Below, one piece after another: positions 1-13,693 of a DNA stretch of 64,000 nucleotides. The DNA comes from Manihot esculenta. Its lineage: Eukaryota; Streptophyta; Magnoliopsida; Malpighiales; Euphorbiaceae. The notes under the pieces are model-generated. The model saw nothing but the letters and a program-made list of their open reading frames with translations, was not told the DNA's origin and did no database searches. Position 1 is the first letter of the stretch. Every line of letters starts with the position of its first letter. Made by a program: the position numbers and the translations under genes. The stretch spans positions 8,274,638 through 8,338,637 of the forward strand of contig NC_035161.2 of the NCBI RefSeq assembly GCF_001659605.2, given 5' to 3'.

Positions 1-349
1 TATCCCAAGATCCTGTAAAGTAACGCTAGGAGCCTCAAATTCTAACCTGTTTTGATACAGACAAAACATCAAGCCTGGATCACATGGTATGCGTCATTCA
101 TCCCCAAGGTCGTAAGATTATGACAGGTTTGCTTATTCATTCCAAGGACTGATACTATGAGAGAAGATAAGATCATTAAAGATATTGATGGCAACTGAAC
201 TTGAAAAGAAATAGTTACAATATCTCTAGGCATTTTACTTTCATCAATTCATAATTTGTCATCTAACATCTTCCTGTTCTGCAGTGGAAATCACCTCAGT
301 GACAACCAAAAACTTCTGGGTTTTTTCTATTATTTACACATGTTTCATG
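1..349. other. 3' flank of the receptor kinase gene
   Basis: This stretch lies downstream of the stop codon of the minus-strand receptor kinase and probably holds its 3' untranslated region. I see no other coding signal or repeat in it. Confidence 0.5.
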
Positions 350-3300
350 TCAATTGTTCAACTTGATAAGAGAAACTACCATGTCTCTCATGGAGGGTCT
401 CACATCAGGCATTGGTTCAGTGCATTCAAGCCCCAATTCTAACAATCTCAAAGCCTTTTGCTGCTCATCTATTTCCCACAAACTGATTTGCTCATCCAGG
501 AAACAAATGTACTCATCATTTTCTTGCAGCTTCTTCCTTGTCCAGGCGACAATATCCTGATCTTCTTCAAAGCTGGGGTCTACTGGCAATTTTCTGCAGA
601 GAAGCTCAAGTAAAATGACTCCATAGCTGTATACATCAACTTTCTCCGTCAATCGGGTGGCATATGCATTTTCTGAATTGTGGATAAGGAGCAAGAAGAG
701 ACCATTTTAGAACTTAAGCTTCTACCTTGAAAATCTAACATAATGAAGTAAAAGCATAGTTTAATATAGTAGAATGCAGTGTACCTGGTGCAATGTAACC
801 CAATGTTCCTACAACTGAAGACCTTGTGCTCAAATCAGATTCAGAACCAAGGATCAATCTTGCCATCCCGAAATCTCCAATCTTTGGTTCCATTTCGGAA
901 TCCATCAAAATGTTATCTGATTTAACATCTCTATGAATAATCTGTGGCAGACAGTCATGGTGAAGGTAAGAAAGGCCTTGAGCAATTCCAAGAGCAATCC
1001 GATATCTGGTTTCCCAGTCCAAAACCAAGCGAGGTTCGTGTTCGTGCAGGATATTGAAAAGTGTTCCTTCAGGCATGTATTCAGTAACAATGAATCCATA
1101 TCCATCTTTGATGCAGTAACCAGCCATTCTAATTATATTTCGGTGCCTTACCAAGCTCAAGGTTCTCATTTCAAGGCTAAAGTTTGTCTCGGATAAATTC
1201 ACCTTCTTGACAGCCCAATGCTTCCTGGTGTTCATAGATTCTGTCCGGTAAACTGTCCCATGCTTCCCCCTCCCTATTACATACTTCTCGTTCCAGCCTT
1301 CAGTAGCACGCATTATATCTTCAAATTTCAATTCTTCTGGTAAATCTTGTGTCACCGATTGACTTTCATGAAGTGATTGATCACGGTGGTATTTTTGCTG
1401 AAGGCCTCGAACCAGTATAACATAAATCAGAACACAAAGCAATGATACAGAAACAACTGCCCCAACAACTATAGCAGCCAGCTGATACCTTCTTGTATGG
1501 CCATCTCTAGCTTCTCCACAGTATCTTGCATCACTACCTAGCAAACAAAGTTCAGGATTTCCAAGGAAAGACCCTGGATATGAAACCATTATTTTCATCC
1601 ATGTAGCTGGGAGTTTCCCTGAGAGTTGATTGAATGATACGTTTACAAAGTAAAGAGAGATCATGTCGTTCAGTACTGCCGGTATCTCACCAGAGAAACC
1701 ATTGCTTGAGAGATCAAGAATCTGTAACTTGTCTAGATTGCCAAGGCAGCCAGGGATTTGACCAGAGAGCTTGTTATGGCTCAAATTAAGAACTGAACTA
1801 AAATGCTTAAGATTACTCAAACTACAGGGAATAGGACCTTCGAGCTTGTTATCAGAAAGCTGCAACTCAAAGAGATTTTGAAGGGAAGCAAAAATGTCCG
1901 GAATTACTCCACTAAGTTTGTTCTCTTGAAGGAGAAGGCTTTGTAATTTTACCCATGAAGTAATCTCCGTAGGAATTTTCCCTGAGAGCTCATTCTTACT
2001 TAGGTCCACTTTAATCAACTTTCTGCAACTACCAATGTCAGAGGGAATATTCCCTGTCAGTCTATTAGAAGCAACTCTTAAGATTTGAAGATTTTCAAGC
2101 TTTCCAAGCTCAGCAGGTATAGCACCAGATAGCCTATTTTCTGAAAAATCAATCATTGTTAGATTGCTCCAATGACCAAATACTGGAGGTATGTTCCCTT
2201 CGAGCAAGTTTCCGCGAACCACTAGAAACGAAACCCCAGAATTCCTTTCCAAATCGGCTGGTATACTCCCTTGCAGAAGGTTGTTACTAATAACCACCCT
2301 CCTAAGGGACGAACATGTTCCAAAAACAGTTGGAAAACTTCCATTAAACTTGTTATCCCCAAGGGCTAGAACTGAAAGATTATTGCCATTGCATATGGTA
2401 GAAGGAATTGGTCCATAGAGGTGGTTACCAGTTAGATCCAGTTTAACTAGACCTGGAGAACTTTTCCCAATATCAGAAGGTAACTCTCCAATAAGATTAT
2501 TATGAGCTAATGAAAGAAAGTTGAGTTTTTTCAAATGGGCAATTTCTGAAGGGATTCTTCCAGATAAACTGTTGTTATACATGGCCAATTGGACAAGGTT
2601 ACTCATTCTTCCTATCTGCCAGGGAATGTGGCCTCGAATTCGATTATTGAACATAAAAAGAACCTCAAGATTCTCAAGATTACAAATTTCAGGAGGGATA
2701 TTCCCACCAATGAAGTTATTCTGAATCCTGAGTTCAGCAAGTGAAGTGCAATTTCCAAGCTCAGGAGGCAATGAGCCATTAAGCTTGTTATCAAAGAGAA
2801 ATAGACTGTTCAGATGTTTTAGATTTCCAATTGACGGAGGAATCTGGCCAACTAGATTATTACCAGAAAGAGCAACAACAGTTATCTCAGAGCACTGACC
2901 TATCTTCTCAGATATGGTACCATTGAGCTTGTTCCCTGAAAGAACAAGCTCTTGCAAATTTTCAAGACCCCATAAAGTTTCTGGAATCTCCCCTTCAAAT
3001 TTGTTATCATCAAGATAAAGAATTTCAAGTTGCAAAAGACTCTTGAAAATCTCTGGTACAATGACACTTTCAAATTTGTTTTGAGATGCTATAAACACGG
3101 TAAGATTTCGGCAGTTACTAAGAGAAAGAGGCAAAGACCCAGAAAATGCATTCCCATGAATCCAAAGATCATTGATTGCACAAGAAGGTGAGAAATCTGA
3201 TAATGACCCAGTTAAGTTATTTGTGTTCAGATACAGAAACTTCAATTTTGGCAGTGAAAATACTTCACTTGGAACCTCACCACTCAAATAATTGTTATAG

Positions 3301-3857
3301 AATCCTATGTATTCAAGCTTGTAGCAAAAGCTTACCTCAGGAGGAATATTACCAGAAAGAGAATTATAACCCAAGTCCACCCGTAAAAGCTGCTTTGATT
3401 GAAAAAGCTCAGAAGGAATCAAACCTTCAAAACCATTGTCATTTAGAATAATGGTATTCAAATTTCCACAATTTCCAAGCAACTGGGGAATAACACCAGT
3501 GAAATTGTTTCCACTGAGGTCAAGAGAGACCAAATGTTTATGGAGGCAGAGATAAGAAACAGAGTTGCTCAAGATCCCAGATAGACCAAACCCAGAAAGA
3601 TTCAAGGCCTTAACTTTAAAGTTCTTGGTGGAATAGCAAGTGATTCCGGGCCAATGGCAAGGAGAAGAAAGTGAATTTGAAAAATTCCATGGCAAGAGCT
3701 GCTGAGAATGTGGAGGAAGACTGTCACGAAACTGCAGAAGATAAATTGCAGAGGGAGGCAATGAGAGCGAAGAGGATAGAAAAGGGATAAGAGAGATGAA
3801 GACAAAATATGGAAACAGCAAGAACATGGTAAAGGATTTTGTTGCTAAACATGGCAA
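350..3857 (-). CDS. LRR receptor-like protein kinase (two exons)
   Basis: Plasma-membrane receptor kinase expected to bind an extracellular ligand through leucine-rich repeats and signal through a cytoplasmic Ser/Thr kinase. Exons are 3857-785 and 672-350; the 112-bp intron (673-784) has GT and AG ends, and joining gives 1131 codons in frame, restoring the GYIAPEN motif across the junction. The protein has a hydrophobic signal peptide within about residues 1-34, an N-terminal cap with CHWPGITC, a long array of about 24-residue repeats (LxLxxNxLxGxIP) up to about residue 750, a membrane helix near 791-818, a glycine loop IGRGKHGTVY, the catalytic lysine in AVKK near 884, HRDVKSDN near 975 and DFG near 995. 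HRD makes it an RD-type kinase. Met1 is used as start; Met11 is possible. The kinase resembles LRR subfamily XI (the PEPR group) by eye, but I cannot name the orthologue. No disrupting mutation is seen. Confidence 0.93.
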
Positions 3858-4139
3858 GGGAAGTGTGACATGTTTTGTTTTGATTTTCTAGATTGGTTTA
3901 GAAATTATTTGTTGCATCAGCCATTTGTGGGTTGAACAAAAATATCTCCAAATGGAGGTTTTCTGGGTGCTGCTGCCTGCTTCTGCTGTCTACTAACTGC
4001 ATTCTGATTTTGTTCTTTTGCTGCTTTTGAGGAAGCGGTGCTTTGGAAGTGGAGATGGGCTATTAGCCTATGTAAAAAATATATATATATATTTTAAAAA
4101 TTTTTAAAAATTTAATAAGATTTTATCTATATTTTTAAA
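3858..4139. other. Upstream region of the receptor kinase
   Basis: This is the putative promoter and 5' leader of the minus-strand receptor kinase. It includes a short TA run at about 4079-4092. It is bounded by a foldback transposon only about 280 bp upstream of the start codon. No confident TATA box could be chosen. Confidence 0.4.
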
Positions 4140-4651
4140 GAAAAATTACTTTTTAGTCCCTGAGATTTAACGTAATTAACACTTCTGTCCATCTATTTTG
4201 GCGACCCAACACTTAAGTCCCTCACTTTCTCTTCCGTCCAAATTCGTAGTCCTTCCGTATATTTAAACCGTTTGGTCAAAGAGTTAAAAGTGAGAGGTGA
4301 TAATTTTTTCCAAAAATACCCTTCTCTCAATGTGAAATTCCTATTTTTTTTTTCTTTCATGTTTTCTTCAGTTGAAGAAAAAGAAGAAGAAAAAGAAGAA
4401 AAAGAAGAAGAAAAGAAGAAGAAGAAGAAGAAGTTGCAGAAAGGGTAGAAAGAAGAAGAAGATGAGGCATTTGGGTTTGAGTTTAGTGAGGATTAATTTT
4501 GTCAATTCCCATATCCCAAACGGCTATTTTGGATGGAAGGACTACGAATTTGGACAGAAAATAAAGTGAGGGACTTAAGTGTTGGGTCGTCAAAATAGAG
4601 GGACAGAAGTGTTAATTATGTTAAATTTCAGAAACTAAAAAGTAATTTTTC
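4140..4651. mobile_element. Mutator-like foldback element (MITE) with long terminal inverted repeats
   Basis: About 120 bp at the left end (gaaaaattactttttagtcc onward) recurs as its reverse complement at the right end (about 4530-4651), with phrases such as acacttaagtccctcac and gtccaaattcgtagtcc on opposite strands. A 9-bp direct repeat, tatttttaa, flanks it at 4130-4138 and 4652-4660. Long inverted ends with a 9-bp duplication are typical of Mutator-like elements. The interior has an impure GAA/AAG run at about 4377-4433 and no transposase. Because the target is AT-rich, the TSD call is less certain than the inverted repeats. Confidence 0.75.
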
Positions 4652-6091
4652 TATTTTTAATAAAATTGTTAAAAGTATAAATTATATTTTATTTAAATTA
4701 TATTTATTTGTAAAAAAAGAAAAAAAAAATCTTACCCATATTTTTTATGATGGTCAAATATTAAATAAGCTTACAACTTTACATTTAAATCTAAAAACAT
4801 TTTAATTTATTAAAATATTAATTTTAAGAAATTTTTAAATTGTAATTCTTTTTTATTTTAATAAAAAATAATATATAAGTTTTTAATATTTAAACATTAC
4901 ATAAATAATATTTTATTATTGAATATAACATTTTATTATATTAGAATATATTTACCATTCAATCTAAAGTTGTGAGTCTATTTAATTAAAAAATTAAAAA
5001 TAAATTTATTTATCTTTTGATAAAATATGAAGGTAAAGGTAAAACTTATTTTCTTATGAAAAATGCTTATATCGTTAAAAAAAATAAAAAATTTACATAA
5101 TAATATATTTTTATTGAATAATTTAAAAATAAAAAGTATTAATAAATTTATATATAAAATAAATTTTATTATCAAATTTCAAAATATCTCTTTTAAAAGA
5201 AAGAAAATTATTTTCATAAAATTGAATAAAAAGAAAATTATTTTTATTAAATGACTTTATTTTCAATTTAAGTAGAAAAATATTTTTTGTAACAAAGGAT
5301 AACTTTATTTTTAATAAAAAAATTTCAATTAACAATTTTTTAAGTGGTTTAAAAATTAAAAAATAGTTCTCAAATAATATTTTTATAAAAAAATGGAATT
5401 TAATAAAAGAAAAAGCAAACCCAATAGGATTAAAAATAAATTATTATTTAGTCTTTTTTATAATATAATATTTGTATTTTAAAATATATAATTTATCTTT
5501 TTATCATTAACTTTGTTAATAATTTTATTTTCTTTTAACTTTTAATTAATGAATTGAAAAGCAATCACTCAGACATAACATTTAAGAATAAAAATATTCA
5601 TAAAGATAATCTTTTGAAATATAAAATTAAAATAATTAATTTCAAAACTAAATAATAATTTTTACACTTGGATTCGAAGAAAAGATATAGCTGCCGTGCA
5701 AGGATTACTTCAAGTTGGGGAAGAATGATGTTGCTCACTGCTCACCATAGGATTAATCACATGCTTATGGGCCATTGCCATTTGCCAATTAGTATTTATT
5801 GGTCTGTTTTTATTTCTATGAATTTATTAAAATATTTAATTTTTACTTTATATTTATTACCAATTAGTATCAACTGCATTTTTTTTTTATTGTGTTTCTC
5901 CACGACTTTTAAATGGGATTGTGAATAAATACATTTTTGTTGACTGATCGATGACTATTTAAGAGATTTTTTAAAATTTATCTTCCCTTTTTCTTTATTG
6001 CAGTTTAGTTGTGCATGGTAGACTTTCCTTTATCTTTCTATGAATTGTGGTTAAATTTTAGAATTTCATTTTTTTTCTGATATATAAGACA
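4652..6091. other. AT-rich intergenic sequence
   Basis: Very AT-rich sequence with homopolymer runs. Short open frames here are low-complexity Ile/Lys/Asn/Phe strings and are not credible genes. A less AT-rich patch near 5670-5770 was inspected and not recognised. Confidence 0.6.
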
Positions 6092-6096
6092 CTAAT

Positions 6097-6577
6097 TGTT
6101 GGGTCCTAGAATTTTAAAGTCCTAGAATTTTAAGGATCAAAACTGTAACTTTTTAACAGTGAAATTTTCGGAAAATAATATTGGAATAAATTAATGTAAA
6201 ATATAAGTAAGTTAAGGGTCTATGGAAATTCTGAGTTGTGCCTTCACTCCTTGTAGACCGTCTCCCTATCTACAAGGGAGGTAAGAAGTATTGTAACGAT
6301 TGTGTTGATGGTAATGTATAATTATTATTTTGCCATTGGAATAAAATAAGTAGTGTGTTCATGAATTCTCGTGTTTAGTGCTTATCTCTTGTGTCTATCG
6401 GGAGGCTTCTGATTGGATGATGCCTGTAGGCTTCGTTCTTCGTTTATATAATCTTGACTAATCAGGGTATTTATGTTCACAAGGTATCGAGTAATTCTTA
6501 AGTCTAGCTTGGCCAGAAGGTGTTCAAGCCAAGTGTCGCACGGTCCCAATTGGGTGTTGAAATGCGGGCCTGTGACA
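6097..6577 (+). repeat. 5' LTR of element C
   Basis: 481 bp. It aligns with the 3' LTR along most of its length but lacks about 150 bp present in that copy just after the shared phrase gtaagttaagggtc. It contains a stem-loop with arms 6249-6257 and 6269-6277. Confidence 0.85.
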
Positions 6578-8240
6578 GTTCGTATCAGAGTTTGAACAAT
6601 CTACAAGCAATGTGGAAGTATGATGAAGTTGGTCGTATGCATTGATGCCCTTGGGAGGAGGGTGGATGATCTTGCCCCATTGTCTAATACATTTGCCACC
6701 CAAAAAGGGATGGCATGAGAGATTGTTTCTGTTTGCCTGCGCATGGTGGTGCTAGAAGAGAAAATTGAGCAATTATTGGCTGTGATAGGCAAATTGTCCA
6801 GACGTGAGGGGGAGCCCACGATGGTGGAGCCAACCCAAAATCCAGCTTCTCGAAATGGCACTTGGTAAGGTGATCTTGAGACAAAAGTGAATAAGAATGA
6901 GGCAGTGGCCTCCTGAGATAGAATTGAGGCAGTGGTCTCTTTAAATAAAATTGAGACAGTGGCCTCCCTGAATAAAACTGAGTAGTGGCCTCCTTGAACA
7001 AAATTGAGGTAGTAGCCTCCGGTGTATTCTGCTAGAATTGTACCGCAACGTTGAATTCGATATGGGAGAAGCCTATGGGGATCACTCTAGAGATGAACTG
7101 GAGGATCAAATAGCAATGACGAGAGTTGTAGTCTAGTTCCTATGAGAGGGCTGATGAAGCAAGCCCAGCTGAAACCAATGGTAAAATTTGCTAGCTAATA
7201 TTAAGATGGATGCCTATGAGGTAGGCAATATTGAAGGTCTAGAAAAATAAATATTGGCGCGATGCAAGAGATGTGTTGGAGGTAAGTGATTTCCTCTCCA
7301 TTATAAATTTATTTTCTTTGGTGCTATTGAAGATTGTTGTGTAGATAGGTTGAAAGTTGTATCCATATGTTGGATCAACAAGACTTTCCGATATAGGAAG
7401 CTAAAAGGAAGATTTTATGGAATGGGATATATAACTTATACCCACGAGATAGCGAAGAGGATATGTAGATGCAATTTTACTCTAAGAACGTGACATTTAA
7501 TCCTCGAGGGAGTTGGTAAACTCTAATATTGAGTTCATAAGTAAAAGTATGCAAGTGACATTTTCATATCTCGTTGGTAACATAAATATGTGTTGGAGCT
7601 TATTGGATTAGATGATTTTAGAGATGGTTGAACCCTGAGACAAAGAATGAGTGTTAAAGAAATGTAAAGAAGGATTGTACAGTGCTAGTGACAATTAAAA
7701 ATTAGTCAGTTAGGCTAACACGGAGTCGAAGAGAAGTTCAACTCTCGACATCTCATTATGAGCACAATCCAGACAGAGGAGTTAAAGCGATAAGTGGAGG
7801 AGCCACCAAAAGTGTCAAACATGATATAAGGCATAATATGTGTTAATCAGAACAAGCTGGAGCGAAGGTGATAAAGGAAAATTTAGTAAACAAAACATTA
7901 TGAAGGTAAAATCGTTAAGTATTGTGAAATGTTCTTCATGGAAAAGCTGCATTAGGTTCCAAATTGCCTATGTAGAAGTGCTTCAAGAGGAAGAAAAGAC
8001 CTTGTAGAGAAATAGAGGGAAACTCGATAGGGAGAAAACATATAATAGGAATCAAAGGGTTATTCAATGTGGATGGCTTATGCATTCTTGTGTTCTCAGA
8101 ATAGTGTTATTTGCGTATAAGAATACATCGAACTGCTAATATTGATGAGGGTGGAGCAGTAAAGGCTTTCACAAACATTATAATTATATATAATCCTAGG
8201 AGTGATACGATAGCTATAATGCTTATATAAAAGGGATGAA

Positions 8241-8248
<8 letters not shown>

Positions 8249-8279
<31 letters not shown>
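8249..8279. repeat. TA microsatellite
   Basis: An uninterrupted alternating TA run follows a poly-A stretch inside the decayed interior of element C. Confidence 0.9.
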
Positions 8280-8281
<2 letters not shown>

Positions 8282-10765
8282 AGTTGAAATGAGCTTGTGA
8301 GAAGATTGAGTTATGTAGATACGAGTATCAAGGTAAAAGTAATAGAGGCAGTTGCAGGTACTAAGGTCGTTGACCAATGTGCCATGGGTACAGTCACATC
8401 AAAGCCAAGATTAAGGGTGCAATAAGATAAAGTAAGAGAAAATGATGTAGTCAAACTCGATACATTGAGCATTGTGATAGGTCCTTGAGGTATCCATTCA
8501 ATTGGAGACTTAGAAAGGTGAAATAAATTTGATGAGAACCCTCTTAATGGTTTGAGGTGTTAACAACAGTGGATCTTTACAAGGACTACAAAGGTGATCT
8601 CCATTCCAATTAGGGAAGATCCTGTTAATGGAGAGAGTGTTTGGCATGGAGTAAGAAGAGCATAGTTAATGCATGCTTACATCAATAGTGGCTATTCAAC
8701 ACAAGTAGATCAAAAGTAAGCTTAACATCGATTATCAACGTGTAAGGCTGAACATTGGTATTGCTAGTTTCTGAGTAAATTTATTATTTTCTTATTATAG
8801 TTTCCTTTTGTAAAACAATATAAGCTTGATTTGTAAAACAATATAAGCTTGATACTTAACTTGTGCACAAATTTGTTTCCTTATGGTTGACATATTTAGC
8901 AATAAAGTGGTATTGGTGCTAAAGTGAAATTTCTATACCAAGGGAGAGCTCGGGTTACTAACTTTAAAAAAGGTAGAAAATGGGGGACAAAGAAGGAAGA
9001 ATGGTGTTATACAATGACAATCAGAGACATGGTTTTCTATCTAACCAATGCGAACCGAGAAGCAGAACGAGTGCGAAATTCCAAGAGAGGGATTATTGTA
9101 AATATCTCTTGAATTTCTTGTAATGTTATATAAGACCAATTATTTTGCATGTCTTTGTGTGGTGAGAAATCAGATTCCTTGTGACCTACTTGATGAATTT
9201 ATAGTAATTGAAGGTAAGAACATAATATGTTTTCTGGCTGTTTCAAATTGAGTTTGTGTCCCTTAGATAAACAGAGAAGAGAATGCTACTATTGTTCATG
9301 TGTAAATCAACTTATTGAAACTTATAATCAAGTACAAAAAGAATTCAAGAATACCAACGTAGAAAAGTACTGCGAAGGAATAAGAGGCAATTAAGGATAA
9401 AAGAGTATCGAATAATGTGTGCCAGTGACTAAGCAATCATGATGGTGGAAAACATGTTTACTTTTCAAAGAGTTAAAAGCAACCTTTCAAGTTGCAGTAG
9501 AAAGAAGCTCGTGTAAATTTGGAGGAGGCGGAAGATAGGAGGATCATCATGCCGATTAAAGTTTGGTTTCTACTCGGGGCGATACCTAGGAAAAATGTCA
9601 AAGGAGCTACAAATGAATCAAGTATCAATGGAAAACCACAATTGCGACAAAGCTAAGAAATCACACGATGAATAACAAAATAAAAATAGAAGATAATTAG
9701 AGAACAACGCAAGATATGACCTTGGAGCTAGACAACAAAAGTGTGGTATCCAAGGTGGTGATCATTAGTAAAGTCCTAGAGGTAACTTAGAGTGATAAAA
9801 TGGTAATGTGAAGGAACCATCAACCTCTAATCTGGTATAATGTTTCCTAAATTTCTTGACACATTTCATTACATAAATTGTTCTTGGATATTTTGATAGT
9901 TTTTAGTTGAGTTCTTTGTGTGAGGGACTCGAGAAAATTTGAACTAACCGATATTGATCACATATATTGTGTAGCTATCTGTAAGGAAGGAAATGGAGTA
10001 TAACATGGTTTTGTTAGAATTTAGTTGGGTTTCAATCAAGTGTTGAATAAGGCATAAAACCCATGAGACCAACTGAGATAAAAGAAGGGCGCCAACACAA
10101 AAGAATGTCAAAGAGGATTAAGGAACATACTTGTAACTTGAGACCAATGGTTATGGGGTTGCCACTGGCAGAACAAAGGAAGTGTCTCTTATCAATTCAT
10201 TATTGTTGAGTTAAAATAGTGTTGTTATTTGTTTTGGATAACATGTTTAAGTAATTATTATCTTAGGAGGCTAATGACATATCTTAGGAGATTAATGATA
10301 TTTCTTATGAGACTATTACAAATATAAAGAAGAAAGACTATCAACACTTAAGGAATAGGCATAACAGGACGTATGAAGGAGGAAACAGGGTAAATCAACG
10401 TCAAATCTAGCTATACAGATTTCTTATGGCGTAGTGCGTGTGGATGAGATGAGAACATCCTGCAATAGAGATTTCACAAACCTAGTCATCACTGAGAACC
10501 AACAGTCAACAGAGTTCAGTGCATAATTTCAAATAGAGGATTGAAGTATCCACCTCCAAACACATTTGCAGAAGATTGTGACACTAAAGAATAGAGCATC
10601 TAAGACCAAGTGTTCGATCAAATATCAATTTTTGTGCAAACAACATACAAAAGAACCTATGACAGCAACTCCAAATGTGATAAAGAATTAAGTGTCCAAG
10701 CAGAAGATTGAAGAGCTCCGAGAAGTTTAGTCGACAAGGACGTCGACCATTTAAGTGGGGGTGAG

Positions 10766-11399
10766 TGTTAGGGTCCTAAATTTTCAGGGACCAAAACTAT
10801 AATTTTTCAATAGTAGAGTTTTCAAAAAATAATATTGAGATAAATTAGTGTAAAATAGAAGTAAGTTAAGGGTCGTGTCAGATTTCTATAATTCCCTTTA
10901 GATTATTTATTTAGAGGGATGTGTCATTTGAGACATATTGATATCTCCTCCTGCCACAAGCCAAGTTGTTCTTAAGACTCTTTAAGGGGGAGTGACTAGT
11001 CGGCCACCAGCAGGGGCCGGGCCCAGTTGGCTACTGTAGGCCTACGAAAATCCTGAGTCGTGCCTTCACCTCTTGTAGACCGTCTCCCTGTCTACAAGAG
11101 AGGTGAGAATTATTGTAACGATTGTGTTGATGATAATGTATAATTATTATTTTGCCCTTTGAATAAAATAAGCAGTCTGTTCATGAATTCTCGTGTTTAG
11201 TTCTTATCTCTTGTACTTACTGTGAGATTTTTGATTGGATGCTACTTGTGGACTTTGTTGTTCGCTTATATAATCTTGACTAATAAGGGTATTCATGTTT
11301 ATAGGATATCAAGTGATTCTTAAGGTTGACTTGACTTGAAAGTGTTCAAGCCAAGTGTCGCACAGTCCCAACTAGATGTTGAAATGCGAGCCCATGACA
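10766..11399 (+). repeat. 3' LTR of element C
   Basis: 634 bp, with the same termini and order as the 5' LTR plus an extra block at about 10874-11045. It contains an 11-bp perfect stem (11070-11080 with 11090-11100) at the position homologous to the 5' LTR stem-loop. Confidence 0.85.
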
Positions 11400-11404
11400 C
11401 TAAT

Positions 11405-13693
11405 ACTATCCATAATGTTTTTTAGATAATTAGTCTCTCAAAGATTGAAAGAATTAATGAGTTTTGTTCACTGGTTGTCGTTCTTGTTGACTCAAACCAT
11501 TTTACTCTATATATGTTGTTTTATTCTTTAGCTCGAGAAGTTATTGTTTGTTAAGAAACTTCGTTTCTACTTTGAAGATCTAGTTTTCTCTAAATCTCCT
11601 TATCGCTCTAATAGTATTAAATGGGAATTAACTTTAACAAAAAACATTACATTTCTCATGTTTGAAACACATTTACATTTATTCATTTAATATAGTACTT
11701 TTTAATATAAATAAAAACTTTTCACAATAATAAAAAGAATATAATATTTTTGATGATTTAATTTTTATGTTTGAAGTTATTTATAAAATTTTCCTTTAAT
11801 TGTAAAATTATTTATTCAATTAGTTATATAAATTTTTAGAACATTGTTCAAAGGTTCCTACTAGATTTGTTTTTAATTATTAAAATTTAACATGATATTT
11901 TTATCTTTTATATTTTTTAAGTAAATCAAATAGTAAAATAAAAAAACCTTTGTGAGTGAAGAAAATTACTAACTGAAAAATATGCTTTAGAGTTAAAATG
12001 ATTTTCATAAAAATTATGAGAATTAATAAAGATTTTATTATTAATAATAAAAACGATAAAAATACTTTATAAATTAAGCATCCATAAAAAACAAGTTTGA
12101 AGTGTTTAAAACCTTTCTATTAAGTATTTAAAAAGCTTTTGTAATTAAAAAATAATTTTACAACAATAAAAAATAAATAATAAAATATTTAATATTTAAT
12201 TAATTTAATTAATTTTTTACGTTTTAATTAATAAAATTTTTTGTATTAGTATAATTAAATAGTAATTTTTTATTTTAAGTAAAAAAATATTTTTTATTAT
12301 TGTCTGAACTGATAAGCGGGCCCATTGAATGATTTTGTTGAGGATAAGATCTTCTCTTCTCAGCGGCTGCACCCTCTCTGGACATATGGTCACAGTCAAG
12401 TAGACAAGGGTTGGTGCGGGTTTGAATTTGAAATTGCTTAAAACTTTGGGTTTGACTAGAATATTATAAATTGAATTAGATTAATTCAAATTTAATTTTA
12501 GTTAAAAATAAAAAATTTCCTTTGAAAAATTGAAATATTAATTACTAAAATTATATTAAATTAAATAAATCAAATTAAAATTGCAATAAATCTTTTAATT
12601 TGATTTTAATATATAACTTTGTACACAATTCTTGAGTTATTCTTATATATTGAGAATAAAAAAAAATACCATACAAATCACAATATATTATATATTTATT
12701 ATTTTAATTTGATTATTTCTTCATTAGTTATTATCTAAAGCACATACTATTTATAAAATATATTTATAAAATATATTTTAAATGTTAGTTATTATGACTG
12801 CTGCATTTGGATCACAATCGAATTCTTATAAAAGAGTTAAAGCCAAGATATATAAGAATTTATTATGCATACTGAACCATTAGCATACAATTCTATTTGT
12901 GGTTTCAAACATCTTGATCTTATTAAATTCATAAGAAAATCCACAAGAGAGGGATAGGTCAGAGTCTCATGACAATTTAACACACTGAAACATGATTATG
13001 GTTTGAAATGTTGAAATCCGGCTTATTTGATTGGATGGATCAATAGGACTACATACTGCTATGTATTTAGAATTAAACCCATGTAAGTATACGAATAAAA
13101 TAAATAATTATTTTGTAATGAAAAAAAATATCCATACGTACGGCCTAATATAATGAGAACAAGCCGTTAGAAGATAAAAAAAGATATGTGAAAGAAAAAA
13201 GGAAAGTAGAGACCGACTTTTTGAAAAAAATTTATTTTTTCTTAGATTTTAGATTATTAATTATATATTTATTTAATTAATAAATTACATAATTAAAAAA
13301 ATATAGATAATAATATTATTATTAGTGCAATTTTAATTTTATTATAAGCATAATAATATTATAATTTTGTGTTAAAGTTAATATTCAAATTGAAATTAAA
13401 ATAAATTTGAAACAATAAACAAATGTACTAAAATTATTTAATATTTAAAAATTAAAGAATTGAAAATATAATTCAATTTCATAATTAAAACCAATAAAAA
13501 TCGAAATTCAACACGGCAACACCTTTAATTTCGTTTGAAATTAAAGTGCATCTATGTCGCTGCACCGCATGTCGGAAGCGGTGCAATCGGTTATGCCTTT
13601 TGAAACATTTGACATTTGATATTATAACGAGACAAAAAGTACTTTGCTAACCCCTCATAGATTGGGGGTTAAATGGAATACGCTAGATTCATA
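11405..13693. other. AT-rich intergenic sequence
   Basis: No credible gene. Mostly AT-rich, with a short more balanced island at about 12300-12430 that I do not recognise. Confidence 0.6.

Larger units (their letters stand above)
6097..11399 (+). mobile_element. Old LTR retrotransposon C, degenerate
   Basis: It is bounded by related LTRs that begin TGTT and end GACA and by a perfect 5-bp target duplication, ctaat (6092-6096 and 11400-11404). A diverged primer-binding site (gtatcagag) follows the 5' LTR and a purine tract (aagtgggggtgag, 10753-10765) precedes the 3' LTR. The internal 4.2 kb has no long open frame. A short coiled-coil-like stretch at about 6640-6860 may be a gag remnant. I could not recognise reverse transcriptase or integrase motifs, so the superfamily is open; Ty3 is a guess from the 5-bp duplication and layout. 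Confidence 0.82.

Noticed and set aside
4372..4569. Open frame starting with a long poly-Lys/Arg run
   Set aside because: It is the GAA/AAG-rich interior of a foldback transposon translated; there is no gene evidence.
5063..5335. Several Ile/Asn/Lys-rich open frames on both strands
   Set aside because: AT-rich low-complexity sequence gives such frames by chance.
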